From an uncultured Tateyamaria sp. (GTDB taxonomy: Bacteria > Pseudomonadota > Alphaproteobacteria > Rhodobacterales > Rhodobacteraceae): 64,000 nt of DNA. The stretch is from NCBI RefSeq assembly GCF_947503705.1, contig NZ_CANNES010000001.1:434001-498000 (forward strand), given 5' to 3'. A model generated the notes under the pieces. That model was not told the DNA's origin. It saw only the letters and a list, made by a program, of their open reading frames with translations, and did not search any database. Position numbers and translations under genes: made by a program. Of the stretch, positions 26,470 to 36,896 are shown piece after piece (the first letter of the stretch is position 1; every line of letters starts with the position of its first letter).

Positions 26470-28380
26470 ATGGCCAAAGTCATTGGTATTGACCTGGGAA
26501 CCACCAACAGCTGCATCGCAATCATGGATGGCAGCCAACCCCGCGTAATCGAAAACGCGGAAGGCGCACGGACAACACCGTCCATCGTCGCATTCACCGA
26601 AAACGAACGTCTCGTCGGCCAACCTGCCAAACGGCAAGCGGTGACGAACCCCGACAACACCATCTTTGGTGTGAAACGCCTGATCGGCCGCCGCAATGAC
26701 GACGCGGACCTGGCCAAGGACAAGAAAAACCTGCCCTTCAACGTGATTGATGGCGGCAATGGCGACGCATGGGTCGAAGCGCGCGGCGAGAAATATTCGC
26801 CGAGCCAGATCAGCGCATTCATTCTGGGCAAGATGAAAGAAACGGCTGAGAGCTATCTCGGCGAAGATGTGACCCAAGCGGTCATCACTGTTCCTGCCTA
26901 TTTCAACGACGCACAGCGTCAGGCCACCAAGGACGCGGGCAAAATCGCCGGTCTCGAAGTGCTGCGGATCATCAACGAACCCACTGCGGCGGCCCTGGCT
27001 TATGGCCTCGACAAAGAAAACACGCAAACCATCGCGGTCTATGACCTTGGCGGCGGTACGTTCGACGTGACGATCCTGGAAATCGACGACGGCCTCTTTG
27101 AAGTCAAATCGACCAACGGCGACACCTTCCTGGGTGGCGAAGATTTCGACATGCGGATCGTGAACTATCTGGCCGAACAGTTCCAGAAAGAGCACGGCGT
27201 TGACCTGACCCAGGACAAGATGGCCCTGCAACGTCTCAAAGAGGCGGCGGAAAAAGCCAAGATTGAACTGTCGTCGGCCAACCAGACAGAGATCAACCAG
27301 CCCTTCATCTCGATGGGTTCTAACGGTCAGCCGCTGCACATGGTCATGAAACTGACCCGCGCCAAGCTGGAACAACTGGTGGGCGATCTGATCAAAGCTT
27401 CGATGAAGCCTTGCGCCGCTGCGTTGAAAGACGCGGGCCTCGCAGCCTCTGACATCGACGAAGTCGTCCTTGTTGGCGGTATGACCCGCATGCCGCGCGT
27501 CGTTGAGGAAGTGACCAAATTCTTTGGCAAAGAGCCGCACAAAGGTGTGAACCCTGACGAAGTCGTCGCTATGGGCGCCGCCATCCAGGCCGGTGTTCTG
27601 CAAGGTGACGTCAAAGACGTGGTTCTGCTCGATGTGACTCCTCTGTCCATGGGGATCGAAACCCTGGGCGGCGTGTTCACCCGCTTGATCGACCGTAACA
27701 CCACCATCCCAACGAAGAAGTCCCAGATTTTCTCGACCGCCGAGGACAACCAGAGCGCTGTGACCATCCGGGTCTTCCAAGGTGAGCGTGAAATGGCTGC
27801 CGACAACAAGATCCTTGGCAACTTCAACCTGGAAAACATTCCGCCTGCCCCGCGCGGCATGCCGCAGATCGAGGTGACCTTTGACATCGACGCCAACGGC
27901 ATCGTGTCGGTCGGCGCCAAAGACAAGGGCACCGGCAAGGAACAGCAGATCACAATCCAGGCCTCGGGCGGTCTGTCGGATGCGGACATCGAACAGATGG
28001 TCAAGGACGCCGAAGACAACGCCGAAGCGGATAAGGAACGTCGCGAGCTGATCGAGGCGAAAAACCAGGCCGAAAGCCTCATCCACTCGACCGAGAAATC
28101 CGTCGAAGAGCACTCGGACAAGGTTGATCCAACCACGGTTGAGGCCATCGAACTGGCCATTGCCGCCCTCAAGGACGAGCTGGAAACCGACAATGCCGAC
28201 AAGATCAAGTCGGGCATCCAGAACGTGACTGAAGCTGCCATGAAACTGGGCGAGGCGATCTACAAGTCCGCTCAGGAAGACGGCGACGCCGAACCAAGTG
28301 CGGCAGACGAGCCCCGCGCGGATGACGACGACATTGTGGACGCCGAGTTCGAAGACCTCGACGACAACAAGCGCGCCTGA
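26470..28380 (+). CDS. dnaK: Molecular chaperone DnaK (Hsp70)
   Basis: A 636-residue Hsp70. ATPase motifs: [10 protein letters not shown] (6-15), [12 protein letters not shown] and [10 protein letters not shown]. The linker and substrate-binding domain follow from about residue 390 ([18 protein letters not shown]), with a lid and an acidic tail ending [11 protein letters not shown]. It folds nascent and damaged proteins with DnaJ (next gene) and GrpE (elsewhere). The length is normal. The antisense strand is almost fully open, a known effect of codon bias in dnaK. Confidence 0.99.
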   Translation: MAKVIGIDLGTTNSCIAIMDGSQPRVIENAEGARTTPSIVAFTENERLVGQPAKRQAVTNPDNTIFGVKRLIGRRNDDADLAKDKKNLPFNVIDGGNGDAWVEARGEKYSPSQISAFILGKMKETAESYLGEDVTQAVITVPAYFNDAQRQATKDAGKIAGLEVLRIINEPTAAALAYGLDKENTQTIAVYDLGGGTFDVTILEIDDGLFEVKSTNGDTFLGGEDFDMRIVNYLAEQFQKEHGVDLTQDKMALQRLKEAAEKAKIELSSANQTEINQPFISMGSNGQPLHMVMKLTRAKLEQLVGDLIKASMKPCAAALKDAGLAASDIDEVVLVGGMTRMPRVVEEVTKFFGKEPHKGVNPDEVVAMGAAIQAGVLQGDVKDVVLLDVTPLSMGIETLGGVFTRLIDRNTTIPTKKSQIFSTAEDNQSAVTIRVFQGEREMAADNKILGNFNLENIPPAPRGMPQIEVTFDIDANGIVSVGAKDKGTGKEQQITIQASGGLSDADIEQMVKDAEDNAEADKERRELIEAKNQAESLIHSTEKSVEEHSDKVDPTTVEAIELAIAALKDELETDNADKIKSGIQNVTEAAMKLGEAIYKSAQEDGDAEPSAADEPRADDDDIVDAEFEDLDDNKRA

Positions 28381-28407
28381 TCTTGGCAGCCGCCAAGGAA
28401 CCAATCA

Positions 28408-28436
28408 CAAGGCCGGTCCCATACGGGCCGGCCTTG
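28408..28436 (+). other. Strong hairpin in the dnaK-dnaJ gap
   Basis: A 12-bp stem with one G-U pair (arms 28408-28419 and 28425-28436; loop CATAC) lies in the 81-base gap. No T tract follows, so it would act as a partial terminator or as a 3'-end stabiliser of the dnaK message, giving more DnaK than DnaJ. This is inference from position. Confidence 0.55.
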
Positions 28437-28461
28437 GACGTTCCAGCAAAGGACATGATCC

Positions 28462-29604
28462 ATGGCAAAACGTGACTATTACGAGGTGCTTGGCGTCTCA
28501 AAAGGGGCCAGCGCCGACGAGATCAAAAAGGGTTACCGCACCAAAGCCAAGGAACTGCACCCCGACCGGAATGCAGACAACCCCAAGGCCGAAGCCCAAT
28601 TCAAAGAGGCCAACGAGGCCTATGACGTCCTGAAGGACGCTGACAAAAAGGCGGCCTATGACCGCTTTGGCCACGCCGCGTTCGAGGGCGGAATGGGCGG
28701 CGGTGGACGTCCCGGTGGCGGGCAGCAGGGCGACTTTGGCTCGGCCTTCTCGGATGTATTTGACGACTTGTTTGGCGACTTCATGGGCGGTCAACGAGGC
28801 GGTGGCGGGCGACGTGCCGCGCGTGGCTCTGACCTGCGCTACAACCTGCGCATCTCGCTTGAGGACGCATTTGCAGGCATGCAGAAAACCATCAACGTGC
28901 CCGCATCCGTTTCCTGTGGGTCGTGTAATGGATCAGGGGCCGAAGGGGGCTCTGAACCCACTACGTGCCCGACATGCTCCGGCATGGGCAAAGTACGGGC
29001 GCAACAGGGTTTCTTTACCGTTGAACGCACCTGCCCCACATGCTCCGGCATGGGTCAGATCATCAAGAACCCTTGCAACACCTGCGGCGGCGCAGGTCGC
29101 GTGGAAAAAGACCGTTCGTTGAGTGTGAACATCCCCGCCGGTGTCGAAACCGGTACGCGCATCCGTCTCGCGGGCGAGGGCGAGGCCGGGATGCGGGGTG
29201 GGCCAACAGGCGACCTCTACATCTTTATTGATGTGACGGAACACAAGCTCTTTGAGCGGGACGGCACAAACCTCTTCTGCCGGGTGCCTGTGTCAATGGG
29301 CACGGCTGCCTTGGGCGGCTCCATCGAGGTGCCAACGATTGATGGTGGCCGCGGGCGCGTGCAGATTCCTGCCGGGTCACAATCGGGTCGTCAGATGCGG
29401 TTACGCGGCAAAGGTATGCCAGCGCTGCGCGGCGGCAGTGCCGGCGACATGTTCATCGAACTGGCTGTCGAAACGCCGGTAAACCTGACCAGCCGCCAAA
29501 AGGAACTGCTGCGCGAATTCGAGGACCTCTCCGAGGAGAATAACCCCGAATCCTCCAGCTTCTTTTCATCCGTAAAGTCCTTTTGGGACGGAATGAAAGG
29601 TTAA
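28462..29604 (+). CDS. dnaJ: Molecular chaperone DnaJ
   Basis: A 380-residue class I J-protein that delivers substrates to DnaK and stimulates its ATPase. Order: J domain (HPD at 33-35), a Gly/Phe-rich linker, four zinc-finger repeats ([32 protein letters not shown]) and C-terminal client-binding domains. The repeats are all intact. It follows dnaK in the same direction. Confidence 0.98.
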   Translation: MAKRDYYEVLGVSKGASADEIKKGYRTKAKELHPDRNADNPKAEAQFKEANEAYDVLKDADKKAAYDRFGHAAFEGGMGGGGRPGGGQQGDFGSAFSDVFDDLFGDFMGGQRGGGGRRAARGSDLRYNLRISLEDAFAGMQKTINVPASVSCGSCNGSGAEGGSEPTTCPTCSGMGKVRAQQGFFTVERTCPTCSGMGQIIKNPCNTCGGAGRVEKDRSLSVNIPAGVETGTRIRLAGEGEAGMRGGPTGDLYIFIDVTEHKLFERDGTNLFCRVPVSMGTAALGGSIEVPTIDGGRGRVQIPAGSQSGRQMRLRGKGMPALRGGSAGDMFIELAVETPVNLTSRQKELLREFEDLSEENNPESSSFFSSVKSFWDGMKG

Positions 29605-29632
29605 ACCCAAGACAGATCGAGATCTGCCTTAA

Positions 29633-29704
29633 GGGCAAGCGTCACAGTGTTTCGCAAAGCCGCAACGCTTGCCCCACACCCTGTAAGGCGGATCTTGATC
29701 CGCC
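29633..29704. repeat. Two inverted repeats between dnaJ and radC
   Basis: GGGCAAGCGT (29633-29642) is repeated inverted as ACGCTTGCCC (29665-29674). A second, compact palindrome GGCGGATC/GATCCGCC lies at 29687-29704. Neither is followed by a T tract. They may end the dnaJ transcript (Rho-dependent) or be a scattered genomic repeat; only a genome-wide count would tell. Confidence 0.5.
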
Positions 29705-29752
29705 GGGGTTGGATTAACCCTTCGCTAACCAGATATGCGGCACAGTTGCCCC

Positions 29753-30502
29753 ATGTCTTATTTCGCTGAACAATCGCTGCCCTTTGACCTGGACGAGGCG
29801 ACGCCTGCCCGGATCCGCCCCGGCAAAACACCGTCATATATGGCTGACCATCGCAAGCGCTTGCGCACCCGCTTTGTGGAAGGTGGTGCCAGTGCAATGC
29901 CCGACTATGAACTGCTGGAACTCATCCTCTTTCGCGCCATTCCGCGTCAGGATGTCAAGCCGCTGGCCCATGATCTGATGAACGCCTTTGGGGATTTCAA
30001 CCGGGTCATCACCGCCCCCATTGACCGCCTGCGCAGCTTCAAAGGGGTCGGTGACGCCGTGATCACTGAACTCAAGATTGTCGAGGCGGCGGCACAGCGC
30101 CTGGCACGCTCCAAGGTTCTCAACAAACAGCTAATATCAAGCTGGGATGCCCTGATCGACTATTGCCACACCACCATGGCCCACCGCGAAACCGAACAGT
30201 TTCGCGTCCTGTTTCTCGACCGCAAGAACGTGTTGATCGCTGATGAGGAACAGGCCAAGGGCACCGTGGATCACGTTCCTGTTTACCCGCGCGAGGTGGC
30301 CAAACGCGCCCTGGAACTCAATGCCTCAGCGCTGATCCTCGTCCATAATCACCCGTCTGGTGATCCGACCCCCAGCCAAATCGATATCGACATGACCGCA
30401 CAGATGGAAATGGCCTGCGCAGCCCTGGGCCTGACCCTGCACGACCACTTGATTGTCGGAAAGTCTCGCGAGCTTAGCTTCAAGTCCGAAGGGTATCTCT
30501 GA
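29753..30502 (+). CDS. radC: RadC-family JAB/MPN-domain protein
   Basis: A 249-residue protein. The N-terminal helix-hairpin-helix-like part (PDYELLELILFRAIPRQDVK) is followed by a JAMM metalloprotease-like motif: LVHNHPSGDPTPSQIDID. Despite its name, a direct repair function is not supported in the literature I know; the metal site suggests a hydrolase. ATG 29753 (MSYFAEQ) is chosen; ATG 29735, six codons upstream, is equally in frame. It ends 3 bases from a convergent gene. Confidence 0.88.
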   Translation: MSYFAEQSLPFDLDEATPARIRPGKTPSYMADHRKRLRTRFVEGGASAMPDYELLELILFRAIPRQDVKPLAHDLMNAFGDFNRVITAPIDRLRSFKGVGDAVITELKIVEAAAQRLARSKVLNKQLISSWDALIDYCHTTMAHRETEQFRVLFLDRKNVLIADEEQAKGTVDHVPVYPREVAKRALELNASALILVHNHPSGDPTPSQIDIDMTAQMEMACAALGLTLHDHLIVGKSRELSFKSEGYL

Positions 30503-30505
30503 CCG

Positions 30506-32059
30506 CTAGCGCACCCAAACCTCGACACGCCGGTTGGCCTGTCGACCCCACGCGCTGTCGTCGCAGGCCATCGGCAGCGCCTCACCAAACGCATCCACGC
30601 TCATATCAATGCGGTCAAAATTGGCGGTTTCCGCCGCAGACTGCACCGCACGCTGCACGGCCTCGGCTCGTTTCAATGCGATGTCGCGGTTGGCGCCCGC
30701 CGGGCCATCACCATCGCTGAATCCTACCAGCAGAATTTGACGCGCGTCGTACTTGCCCTGCTCCAGCGCGCGAGCAAGCTGTTGCACATTCGACCGCGAT
30801 TGCGCGTCCAGACGCACCGAACCTGCCTCAAAGCGAAACGAAGTCGTCAGCCGCGCCATGCCATAAAGCGTCCGGGTCATCCGCTGTAGCTCCTCCAGTG
30901 ACACTTCGGGACCAGCAGATGTGATCGCATTGGCAAAGCGATAACCTTGAGCATCAATGCTGACCTCTTCGGGCGCTTGATCGACAAAGCCAGCGCGTCG
31001 GATCATGATCTGGGCCGATGGCCCCCGGGTGAAGGCGAGGAACTCGCGCGCCACTTTGGGCAAACGTCGGGCCGGCAGATACAGAAACATCGGCGCAGTC
31101 AGCGGATAGTCTTCGGTCTTGATCGTGCCCCGATCAGCGGACAGCGAGAAACCGCAAGACCCGGTCAGCGTCAGCGCCCGCGCATTGCCCGTCTCTGCAT
31201 AGCTGGTAATCCCGATGGCAAAAGGGTCACGCAACACCGCCTGCACCAGCGCATCAGACCGGGCATGCCGCGTGATTCCATCTGCAAAATCCAAACGCGC
31301 AGGCCCCATCACATCATCCTCGACCGACTGGCCGAGGCCGGTGGACCCATCGGGCAGGTGCAAAGCAATGGCGACATCCGCCCCGCCCAGCGCTTTCCAA
31401 TTGTCGATCCGGCCAGCGAACACAGCCGCCAACTCTTGGGGTGACAGGGTATCGACTGGGTTAGACGGCGATACAATCGGCACCATCGCATCCAACGCCA
31501 GCACGCGGCTGCGGTTGGCTTGGGTCATGTCGCCCAGGCCCGCGCTGCGCGCCCGTTTCCGCTCATCAGGGCGGATTTCGCGCAGGGCCATCACGATATC
31601 CGCCTCATTCACCAGCAGATCGGCAAACCCTTCATCCGTGGTCGAGGCGTGGAAGTAAAAGCGGGCGACCGCGCTGTCATCCGCCTCGTCCCGCAAAACA
31701 TAGACAAAGTTCGAGGCATCTACCGCTTCACGCACAACGACCATCCCATTGCGCAGGGCGAACCCTTCGATCAAGGCAGGCATCAGGACCGACCCCATGG
31801 TGGCAGAGCCGGAAACGTTAATTTCGGCCACGAAGTTCTGGAGGTTCGGGCACGCCGGGCCATCGCAATTCACGCCGGACCCGTCGACCGTCAATTCGCC
31901 ATAAATCGTCTCGACGCGGTAGAACTCGCCGTCAAAGCCTAAAAGCGTGCCGCTGATTTCCACCGCCCCATCGGGCGAGGTCAGTGTCACGTCCTGAGCG
32001 GCAAGCCCCGTGCCAAATATGAAAAGTGCGGCGAAAATCGCCGCACGTGCCCAAGCCAT
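30506..32059 (-). CDS. PstS-like substrate-binding domain fused to OmpA-like peptidoglycan-binding domain
   Basis: A 517-residue exported protein. A signal peptide ends near GLAAQDV (about residue 21). The middle (about 80-350) is a phosphate-binding-protein-like fold: VSGSATMGSVLMPALIEGF, ALDAMVPIVSPSNPV, LSPQELAAVFAGRIDNW and DGSTG. The C-terminal 120 residues are OmpA-like (FEAGSVRLDAQSRSNVQQLA, and GRQANRRVEVWVR). It would bind a ligand in the periplasm while attached to peptidoglycan. No pst transporter genes are near. The phosphate ligand is a guess from fold. Confidence 0.75.
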   Translation of the reverse strand: MAWARAAIFAALFIFGTGLAAQDVTLTSPDGAVEISGTLLGFDGEFYRVETIYGELTVDGSGVNCDGPACPNLQNFVAEINVSGSATMGSVLMPALIEGFALRNGMVVVREAVDASNFVYVLRDEADDSAVARFYFHASTTDEGFADLLVNEADIVMALREIRPDERKRARSAGLGDMTQANRSRVLALDAMVPIVSPSNPVDTLSPQELAAVFAGRIDNWKALGGADVAIALHLPDGSTGLGQSVEDDVMGPARLDFADGITRHARSDALVQAVLRDPFAIGITSYAETGNARALTLTGSCGFSLSADRGTIKTEDYPLTAPMFLYLPARRLPKVAREFLAFTRGPSAQIMIRRAGFVDQAPEEVSIDAQGYRFANAITSAGPEVSLEELQRMTRTLYGMARLTTSFRFEAGSVRLDAQSRSNVQQLARALEQGKYDARQILLVGFSDGDGPAGANRDIALKRAEAVQRAVQSAAETANFDRIDMSVDAFGEALPMACDDSAWGRQANRRVEVWVR

Positions 32060-32081
32060 AAGATGCCCTTTGTCGCAACGG

Positions 32082-33077
32082 TCAGTTGCTGGCGACTTTC
32101 AGGTCTGAGACAAGATTGTTCAACACCAGAAAACTGCCAACCGCATCACAACCGGGCACGGCCAGGGTCAGATCCTGAGTTTTGAGGCTGCCATTCTCCG
32201 TCATCTCGATGGATTGGGCCTCGACCTCCAGGCCACAGTTTTGCGTGGTCACTTCCGCCTCGACGCTCAGATCAATGGTGCCGTCTTGGGCAGTCTTGCT
32301 GGTGGGAAATGTATAGACCTCGGCCACAAGCGGCTGGGCCACGTCCCGATTCCCCAATTGCATGAGAAATCCGTGCTGCCCGCCAATCATGCCGGCAACA
32401 TCTGGTTCAACACCGGCCCAGATATGGCCTGTAGCACCGTAATCTGCACCAAATTCACGGGCGTGCAGCTGAAAACCAGCCTGGCCGCGCCATTGCAGTG
32501 CCACCCGATCATAGCCGTATAGATCATCAATCACGGTCTGCGCCACGGCCCCATCGCCATTGGAAAAGGCCATGATAAACACCGCCTGCTCGGTCAGGGC
32601 AGGCACCACCACATCCAACATGCCATCGGCGCCCGTCGCTTCGGTGAACATCAGGCCGTTATGATGGATGGTGAGCCGTTCGTTTGCTGCACAGGGCGCG
32701 CTGAGCATGAGGTTGACCATCGCGCCGGGCAATGGTGCTGCCTGGGCTTCGATCGCGCAGTTTTCCGCCAGTGGGGCGATGTCTTGCTCGATCGGTGGCA
32801 GGTCAACAGTGGCCGACGCGGACACCCGCTGCACCATGGGCTCGACGCTGGGTGTCGCAATCGCAGGCACATCTGTAGCTGAGGTCAGCTCGATCTGTTG
32901 GACTTCCAACAACACTTCGGCGTTGCCTGTTTCAACAGGTGCAACCGCGGTGACATCGGGCCGTCCGGCCGCACCATAGCGTTCTTTGGCTGTTTCGCCG
33001 CTCTGCATCACGAAACCGATGCCCGCCGCGATCGCAAGCGTGCCAACAGCGGTGATGATTTCTTTCTTGCGCAACAT
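32082..33077 (-). CDS. Uncharacterised membrane-anchored periplasmic protein beside secA
   Basis: A 331-residue protein with one N-terminal hydrophobic helix (about residues 6-24, EIITAVGTLAIAAGIGFVMQ) and a large periplasmic part. That part has cysteine-containing beta-rich segments: LAENCAIEAQA, MLSAPCAANERLTIHHNG, TTQNCGLEVEAQ and LAVPGCDAVGS, so one or two disulfides are possible. ATG 33077 is preferred over TTG 33122. It lies 107 bases after the secA stop on the same strand and 22 bases before the PstS-OmpA gene. I have seen it called 'translocase' through proximity only; I recognise no domain. Confidence 0.65.
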   Translation of the reverse strand: MLRKKEIITAVGTLAIAAGIGFVMQSGETAKERYGAAGRPDVTAVAPVETGNAEVLLEVQQIELTSATDVPAIATPSVEPMVQRVSASATVDLPPIEQDIAPLAENCAIEAQAAPLPGAMVNLMLSAPCAANERLTIHHNGLMFTEATGADGMLDVVVPALTEQAVFIMAFSNGDGAVAQTVIDDLYGYDRVALQWRGQAGFQLHAREFGADYGATGHIWAGVEPDVAGMIGGQHGFLMQLGNRDVAQPLVAEVYTFPTSKTAQDGTIDLSVEAEVTTQNCGLEVEAQSIEMTENGSLKTQDLTLAVPGCDAVGSFLVLNNLVSDLKVASN

Positions 33078-33184
33078 TGCCCCACGTCCCTTCCACGGAT
33101 TGGTTCCGTTGTGGGATCGCAAAACAAAGAGGCCCGGTTATGACCCGTGCATGGAGTCTTTGCGGCAGGAATGGGGCGGTCGGG

Positions 33185-35881
33185 TCAGACCAGCCGCCCG
33201 TGACAATGCTTGAATTTCTTGCCTGATCCGCAAGGGCAGGCCTCGTTTCGACCGGGATTTCCCCAGGTCGCCGGATCATTTTCGTCAAAGCCTGCGGCAA
33301 CCGCCTCTTCGGTCGGAGCGGGTGCAGGTGGCTGTGCAGCCTCAACGGCGGCTTGCTGTTGCGCGGCCATCTCGGCCAGCATCTGCTGCCGCTCTTCCTC
33401 GGTCATCGGACGGATCAAGGCGAGCTTTTGCGTTACTTCGGTCCGCAGGCTGTCCAGCATCCCTTCGAACAGTTGGAAGGCCTCGTTCTTGTATTCGTTC
33501 AGCGGATCGCGCTGCGCATAGCTGCGGAAGCCCACGACTGACCGGAGGTGCTCAAGCGTCAACAGGTGCTCGCGCCACTTGCTGTCGATGGCCTGAAGAA
33601 TCAACTGTTTTTCGATGCTGCGCATGTTCTCGGCGCCAAAGGCTTCGGTCTTGTCCGCCATCAGCTTGTCGCTGGCCTCGATCAGGCGCTCGCGGATATG
33701 TTCGTCGTCCACGCCCTCTTCTTCGCACCACTCAATGACAGGTACATCAAGGCCCAACTGCTCCATCACGGCGGCATAAAGGCCCTGGCTGTCCCATTGA
33801 TCGGCATAGGAGTTCGCGGGCATGTACTGGTCAATCAGATCGTCGACCACCTGGTCACGCATGTCCGAAGTGATCTCATGCAGGTCCTCGGTTTCCATGA
33901 TCTCGCGGCGCTGGCCAAAGACGACCTTGCGCTGGTCGTTCATCACATCGTCGAATTTGAGCAATTGCTTGCGGATGTCAAAGTTGCGGCCTTCGACCTT
34001 GGCCTGCGCGCGCTCCAAAGACTTGTTCACCCATGGGTGCACAATCGCCTCGCCTTCCTCCAGGCCCAACGTTTTCAGGACCTTGTCCAGACGGTCAGAG
34101 CCAAAGATGCGCATCAGGTCATCTTCGAGCGATAGGTAAAAGGACGTGCGCCCGGGGTCACCCTGGCGACCGGAACGGCCGCGCAACTGATTGTCGATGC
34201 GGCGGCTCTCGTGACGCTCTGACGCCAAAACCATCAGGCCACCAGCGGCCAGAACCTTTTGCTTTTCGTCCTCATGCTCCGCCTCGATTCGGGCGCGGAC
34301 CTCTTCGGGATCAACTTCAGGGTCGGCCACGAGAGCCTCAAGCACCTTCAGCTCGACGTTGCCGCCCAACTGAATGTCGGTGCCCCGGCCCGCCATGTTG
34401 GTTGCGATGGTCACCGCACCAAACTTGCCGGCGTCGGCAATGATCTGCGCCTCTTGCTCGTGCTGGCGGGCGTTCAGAACGTTGTGAGGGATGTTTTCGG
34501 CAGTCAGCAGGGCGCTGAACATTTCGGATTTATCGATGGATGTGGTGCCGACCAGAACCGGCTGGCCTTTGGCGTGGGCATCCTTGATCTCTTTGACCAT
34601 GGCGCCGTATTTCTCGGTGCCGGTGCGGAACACCTGATCATCCTCGTCCACACGGGCGATGGGGCGATTGGTGGGCACTTCGACGACGCCAAGGCCGTAA
34701 ATCTCGTTAAACTCTTCGGCTTCGGTCGCGGCTGTCCCGGTCATCCCGGCCAGCTTGTCATAAAGGCGGAAGTAGTTCTGGAAAGTCACCGACGCCAGCG
34801 TCTGGTTCTCCGGCTGGATCGTCACGCCTTCTTTTGCTTCCAGCGCCTGGTGCAGGCCCTCGGACAGACGGCGGCCCGACATCATGCGACCGGTAAATTC
34901 GTCGATCAGGACAACCTCGCCATTGCGAACGATGTAATCCTTGTCCTTCTTGAACAGGACGTGGGCGCGCAGGCCCTGGTTGACGTGGTGCACGATGGTC
35001 GTGCTTTCAGGATCATAGAGCGACGCCTCGGCCTCAATCAGGCCACGGGCGCGCAACTGTTCCTCAAGGAACTCGTTGCCCTCGTCGGTAAAGGTCACGC
35101 TGCGCTGTTTTTCGTCCAGCTCGTAATGCTCTTCCTGCAACAGCGGGATGATACCGTCGATGGTGACATACATTTCCGATCGGTCCTGAAGCGGGCCGGA
35201 AATGACCAGCGGCGTCCGCGCCTCGTCGATCAGGATGCTGTCGACCTCGTCCACGATGGCATAGTTGTGGCCGCGCTGAACCATCTGTTCGATGGATGGC
35301 TTCATGTTGTCGCGGAGGTAGTCAAAGCCCAACTCGTTGTTGGTCGCATAGGTTACGTCACAGGCATAGGCGGCGCGCTTGGCGTCCTCTTCCATGCCCG
35401 ATACGGCGATGCCTGTGGTTAGGCCCAAGGCGCCAAACACCTTGCCCATCCATTCGGCGTCACGGGTCACCAGATAGTCGTTGACCGTCACGACATGCAC
35501 GCCTTTGCCTGTCAGCGCATTGAGGTAAACGGCAAAGGTGGCTGTCAGGGTCTTGCCCTCGCCGGTCTTTTGTTCCGCGATGTTGCCTTGATGCAGAAAT
35601 ATCGCACCCATCAACTGTGTGTCGTAGGCACGCAGGCCAAGGGCGCGTTTGGCAGCCTCGCGGCAGTTGGCAAACGCTTCGGGGAGCAGATCATCCAACG
35701 CCTCGCCACCCATTGCCCGTTTGGCCAGGGCCTCGGTGCGATCCTTGAGGCCATCGTCGCTCAGCGCGACGAATTCAGGCTCAAGCGCGTTGATCTTATC
35801 GACCAGCGGGCGCACGGCTTTGATCTTGCGATCATTGGGGGTGCCAAACACCTTTTTGGTGAGGGTTCCGAAACCGAGCAT
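33185..35881 (-). CDS. secA: Protein translocase ATPase SecA
   Basis: An 898-residue motor that drives preproteins through SecYEG. Walker A is EQKTGEGKT; Walker B/DEAD region is [16 protein letters not shown]; the second ATPase half has [14 protein letters not shown] and [18 protein letters not shown]. The C-terminal zinc/SecB-binding tail is intact: [14 protein letters not shown]. The preceding linker is Ala/Gln/Pro rich. It is divergent from the parvulin gene. Confidence 0.99.
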   Translation of the reverse strand: MLGFGTLTKKVFGTPNDRKIKAVRPLVDKINALEPEFVALSDDGLKDRTEALAKRAMGGEALDDLLPEAFANCREAAKRALGLRAYDTQLMGAIFLHQGNIAEQKTGEGKTLTATFAVYLNALTGKGVHVVTVNDYLVTRDAEWMGKVFGALGLTTGIAVSGMEEDAKRAAYACDVTYATNNELGFDYLRDNMKPSIEQMVQRGHNYAIVDEVDSILIDEARTPLVISGPLQDRSEMYVTIDGIIPLLQEEHYELDEKQRSVTFTDEGNEFLEEQLRARGLIEAEASLYDPESTTIVHHVNQGLRAHVLFKKDKDYIVRNGEVVLIDEFTGRMMSGRRLSEGLHQALEAKEGVTIQPENQTLASVTFQNYFRLYDKLAGMTGTAATEAEEFNEIYGLGVVEVPTNRPIARVDEDDQVFRTGTEKYGAMVKEIKDAHAKGQPVLVGTTSIDKSEMFSALLTAENIPHNVLNARQHEQEAQIIADAGKFGAVTIATNMAGRGTDIQLGGNVELKVLEALVADPEVDPEEVRARIEAEHEDEKQKVLAAGGLMVLASERHESRRIDNQLRGRSGRQGDPGRTSFYLSLEDDLMRIFGSDRLDKVLKTLGLEEGEAIVHPWVNKSLERAQAKVEGRNFDIRKQLLKFDDVMNDQRKVVFGQRREIMETEDLHEITSDMRDQVVDDLIDQYMPANSYADQWDSQGLYAAVMEQLGLDVPVIEWCEEEGVDDEHIRERLIEASDKLMADKTEAFGAENMRSIEKQLILQAIDSKWREHLLTLEHLRSVVGFRSYAQRDPLNEYKNEAFQLFEGMLDSLRTEVTQKLALIRPMTEEERQQMLAEMAAQQQAAVEAAQPPAPAPTEEAVAAGFDENDPATWGNPGRNEACPCGSGKKFKHCHGRLV

Positions 35882-35986
35882 GCGTTCTCCAGCCGATCAA
35901 TTCATGTTGTACAGCAACTGCTTGCCGGGCGCGCGCCAAGCCCATAGATAAGGGCGGGTAAACGGCCCAGGCCGCGTCCATAGGGC

Positions 35987-36015
35987 GATGTAAGGGTCAC
36001 GCTAAACCGTGTCAA
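35987..36015 (-). promoter_or_regulatory. Possible secA promoter
   Basis: On the minus strand a perfect TTGACA (36015-36010) is 17 bases from TACATC (35992-35987), giving a leader of roughly 100 bases before ATG 35881. The -10 box is weak, so confidence is modest. Confidence 0.35.
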
Positions 36016-36054
36016 TGCGCGCCCCCCGTGCACACCAAGCCTTAGGACTGATCT

Positions 36055-36894
36055 ATGACAAAACGTTACCTTTCCCTGTCGACATTTGGCCTTTTGGCCG
36101 CAATGGCGATGCCTGTCGCTGCACAAGACGCAGATACGGTCGTGGCAACAGTCAACGGGACTGATATCACAATCGGTCACGTCATCGTCGCGCGCAACAC
36201 CCTGCCCGAGCAGTACCGGAACTTGCCCGACGATGTTTTGTTCAACGGGATCATTGACCAGTTGATTGACCAGACACTTTTGTCGCAATCCTTTGACGGT
36301 GACCTACCCAAGCGGTCGCAACTGTCGCTGGACAACGAAACGCGTTCCATCACGGCAGGTGAAGCCATCGAATTGGTCATGTCCACGCCCATCAGCGAAG
36401 ATGCGATACAGGCCGCTTACGACGCAGAGGTCGCAAAATTTGATGCGTCCGAAGAATATAACGCGTCCCACATCCTGGTTGAGACCGAAGAAGAGGCGAT
36501 TGCCCTTGTGGCCGAGCTGGAAGGTGGCGCGGATTTCGCGGCGACAGCCCGTGAAAAGTCGACCGGGCCATCCGGCCCCAACGGCGGCTCGCTGGGCTGG
36601 TTTGGGACAGGCGCAATGGTCCCGGCCTTTGAGGCGGCGGTCATCGCATTGGAAGTGGGCGAGGTTTCGGCCCCGGTACAGACCCAGTTTGGCTGGCACG
36701 TCATTATCCTGAACGAAACCCGGACCAAATCCGCCCCCGCAATCGAAGAGTTGCGCCAGAATTTGGAACTGCAATTGCGTCGTGATGCCGTCGAAGCACG
36801 GGTCAGTGAGCTTAAGGCAGATGCAGAAGTGAACTTGGAAGGCCGAGAGGGCATCGATCCCGCCATCATCAAAGATTTGTCATTGGTCCAGTAA
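36055..36894 (+). CDS. Periplasmic peptidyl-prolyl isomerase, parvulin type
   Basis: A 279-residue exported protein. The signal peptide ends near VAA/QDAD (about residue 23). A SurA/PrsA-like N-terminal helical chaperone part (VVATVNGTDITIGHVIV, IDQLIDQTLL) is followed by a parvulin domain (about 135-235): YNASHILVETEEEA, GPSGPNGGSLGWFGTGAMV and FGWHVIIL. It is expected to help outer-membrane or periplasmic protein folding. It precedes argJ by 2 bases, an unusual partnership that may only reflect shared transcription. Confidence 0.9.
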   Translation: MTKRYLSLSTFGLLAAMAMPVAAQDADTVVATVNGTDITIGHVIVARNTLPEQYRNLPDDVLFNGIIDQLIDQTLLSQSFDGDLPKRSQLSLDNETRSITAGEAIELVMSTPISEDAIQAAYDAEVAKFDASEEYNASHILVETEEEAIALVAELEGGADFAATAREKSTGPSGPNGGSLGWFGTGAMVPAFEAAVIALEVGEVSAPVQTQFGWHVIILNETRTKSAPAIEELRQNLELQLRRDAVEARVSELKADAEVNLEGREGIDPAIIKDLSLVQ

Positions 36895-36896
36895 CG

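Noticed and set aside
26344-28404. 686-codon open frame opposite dnaK
   Set aside because: A known by-product of codon bias in dnaK; no ribosome binding site or homology-like features, and dnaK is unmistakable.
34259-35422. 387-codon frame opposite secA
   Set aside because: Shadow of secA; repetitive codon-bias pattern only.
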